A DNA stretch of 64,000 nt, from assembly GCA_023014485.1 (NCBI GenBank), contig JAJOZX010009461.1, positions 1-64,000 on the forward strand. The letters run 5' to 3'. The notes under the pieces are model-generated. The model did no database searches. It was given only the letters and a program-made list of their open reading frames with translations, and had not been told where the DNA came from. The DNA is from Bathynomus jamesi. Taxonomy: Eukaryota > Arthropoda > Malacostraca > Isopoda > Cirolanidae. Below, one piece after another: positions 63,103 to 64,000 of the stretch. How positions within the stretch are numbered: position 1 is the stretch's first letter; each line of letters begins with the position of its first letter. A program made the translations under genes and the position numbers.

Positions 63103-63233
63103 ATATACATATATATATGTGTATACATGTATATATACATATATATATATTTGTATATATGTATATATACATATATGTATATATATACATATATATGTGT
63201 ATATATACATACATACATATATATATATATATA
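62799..63233. repeat. Microsatellite (TA)n/(TG)n
   Basis: Runs from the satellite inverted repeat to the TA at which the terminal transposon is inserted. Long open frames in it on both strands are artefacts. Confidence 0.95.
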
Positions 63234-64000
63234 CAGTGTGTCCGTAAAGTCATGGTGGGATTTTAAATAGCTATATTATTGCAACGAAACATGATAATGA
63301 GATGAAACAATGCCAAATTGAAGAACAACTCTCAAAGTTGTATCTTGTAGTTAGTCTAGGCTAAGCTTAACCTTTATCTCGTAGTTAGTCTAGGCTGTCC
63401 ACATGCCTATGTTGAACATGAGCGTAATAGCCCGAAAGTTAATGTGTGGTGTGCTCTAGCACGAGATCGAGTGATTGGCCCATTTTTCTTCGCGGAACCC
63501 ACTGTGACGTCACACAACTACCTCGCTATGTTGGAACATTTTGCAGTACCCCAATTTATTGACAATAATGTCATCTTTCAGCAAGATGGTGCTCCTCCGC
63601 ACTATGCCAACGTTGTTCGAGAATTCCTTAATGAAAAATTTCCACAGAGATGGATAGGAAGAGGATGGAAGTCATGGCCTCCACGCTCTCCGGACCTGAC
63701 ACCTTTGGACTTTTATTTGTGGGGTTACGTCAAGCAAAGCGTGTACAGTGTACCCATTAGGGATATTCATCACTCGCACGAACGAATCACGGAAGCTATC
63801 GCATCCGTCACTCCTGATGTTCTTGGGCGTGTGTGGCTGGAATTGAATCACCGTCTAGATGTCTGCAGGGCTACCAGAGGAGCCCATATCGAACTACGTT
63901 AAATAAAGTTATTCTTTTAGAGTTGTTCTTCAATTTGCCTTTTTTTCATCTCATTATCATGTTTCGTGGCAATAATATAGCTATTTAAAATCCCACCATG
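63234..64000 (+). mobile_element. Deleted Tc1/mariner-type element, cut by window end
   Basis: Starts after TA (63232-63233) with CAGTGTGTCCGTAAAGTCAT. The left end (about 63251-63335) reappears inverted at about 63917-64000, so the terminal inverted repeats are about 100 bp. The right end lacks the last 17 or so bases, which should lie just past 64000. Full length would be about 784 bp, too short for a complete transposase gene. It inserted into a microsatellite. Confidence 0.85.
63360..63902 (+). pseudogene. Transposase C-terminal half (DDE domain), 5'-deleted
   Basis: An open frame without an ATG start runs from 63360 to the stop at 63900-63902. It joins the transposase at HERNSPKVNVWCAL. 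Motifs seen: RVIGPFFFAEPTVTSHNYL, then FQQDGAPPHYA holding the second catalytic Asp, then WPPRSPDLTPLDFYLWGYVK holding the third acidic residue. This is typical of Tc1/mariner-type transposases common in insects. The N-terminal helix-turn-helix domain and the first catalytic Asp are missing, so it is inactive. A 17 bp word, GTAGTTAGTCTAGGCT, occurs twice upstream (about 63346 and 63381), near the deletion join. Confidence 0.85.

Overview
This is non-coding, AT-rich eukaryotic DNA. I found no intact host gene, tRNA, rRNA or CRISPR array. Four kinds of element are recognisable: a GIY-YIG Penelope-like retroelement (PLE) with hammerhead ribozymes, pieces of Tc1/mariner-type transposons, a small hAT element, and long (TA)n/(TG)n microsatellites. 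Together they suggest an animal, most likely an arthropod or insect (inference). Most of the window is a macrosatellite in three related families plus one diverged block.

Layout. (1) 1-33296 is family A, about 4.45-4.51 kb per monomer. Nearly four monomers run in one orientation (1-17504). The orientation then flips and about three and a half monomers run the other way (17505-33296). The result is an inverted repeat with arms of about 15 kb around a 0.9 kb spacer. (2) 33297-34087 is a retroelement 3' fragment with a hammerhead-like motif, then a microsatellite. (3) 34088-46792 is family B (about 5.4 kb monomers, two and a third copies) in the left-arm orientation. (4) 46793-46930 is a microsatellite, followed by 46931-49234, a diverged satellite block D in the opposite orientation that is split by a 450 bp MITE. 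(5) 49235-54315 is an island of microsatellites and retroelement pieces. It holds two PLE 3' fragments placed head to head and an unclassified 452 bp repeat in tandem and inverted copies. (6) 54316-62798 is family C (5290 bp monomer, one complete and one partial copy). The second copy carries a foldback Tc1/mariner MITE (TA target) and an 892 bp hAT element (8 bp target duplication). The first copy shows both empty sites. (7) 62799-63233 is a microsatellite, and 63234-64000 is a deleted Tc1/mariner-type element cut by the window end.

The families share small structured elements at the same relative places: a run of short GC-rich hairpins, a GGTTG/CAACC hairpin with a CCCTCTTGG-like loop, repeated ACTTGA/TCAAGT hairpins, short tandem arrays, and an ATGTAAAAATGAA inverted repeat. 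Changes of family or orientation after 33.3 kb coincide with microsatellites. These abut one of two fixed satellite positions: the GTTAACCC motif or the ATGTAAAAATGAA inverted repeat.

The best-supported functional elements are two small hammerhead ribozymes just downstream of the two PLE reading frames (50230-50275 minus, 52625-52670 plus). Each has the catalytic core, a stem I and a palindromic stem III that would need a dimer. Short reading frames in the satellite and microsatellites are by-products of repeat periodicity. Clustered one-base deletions at about 13.8-17.5 kb, next to the inversion, raise a question about assembly quality there.
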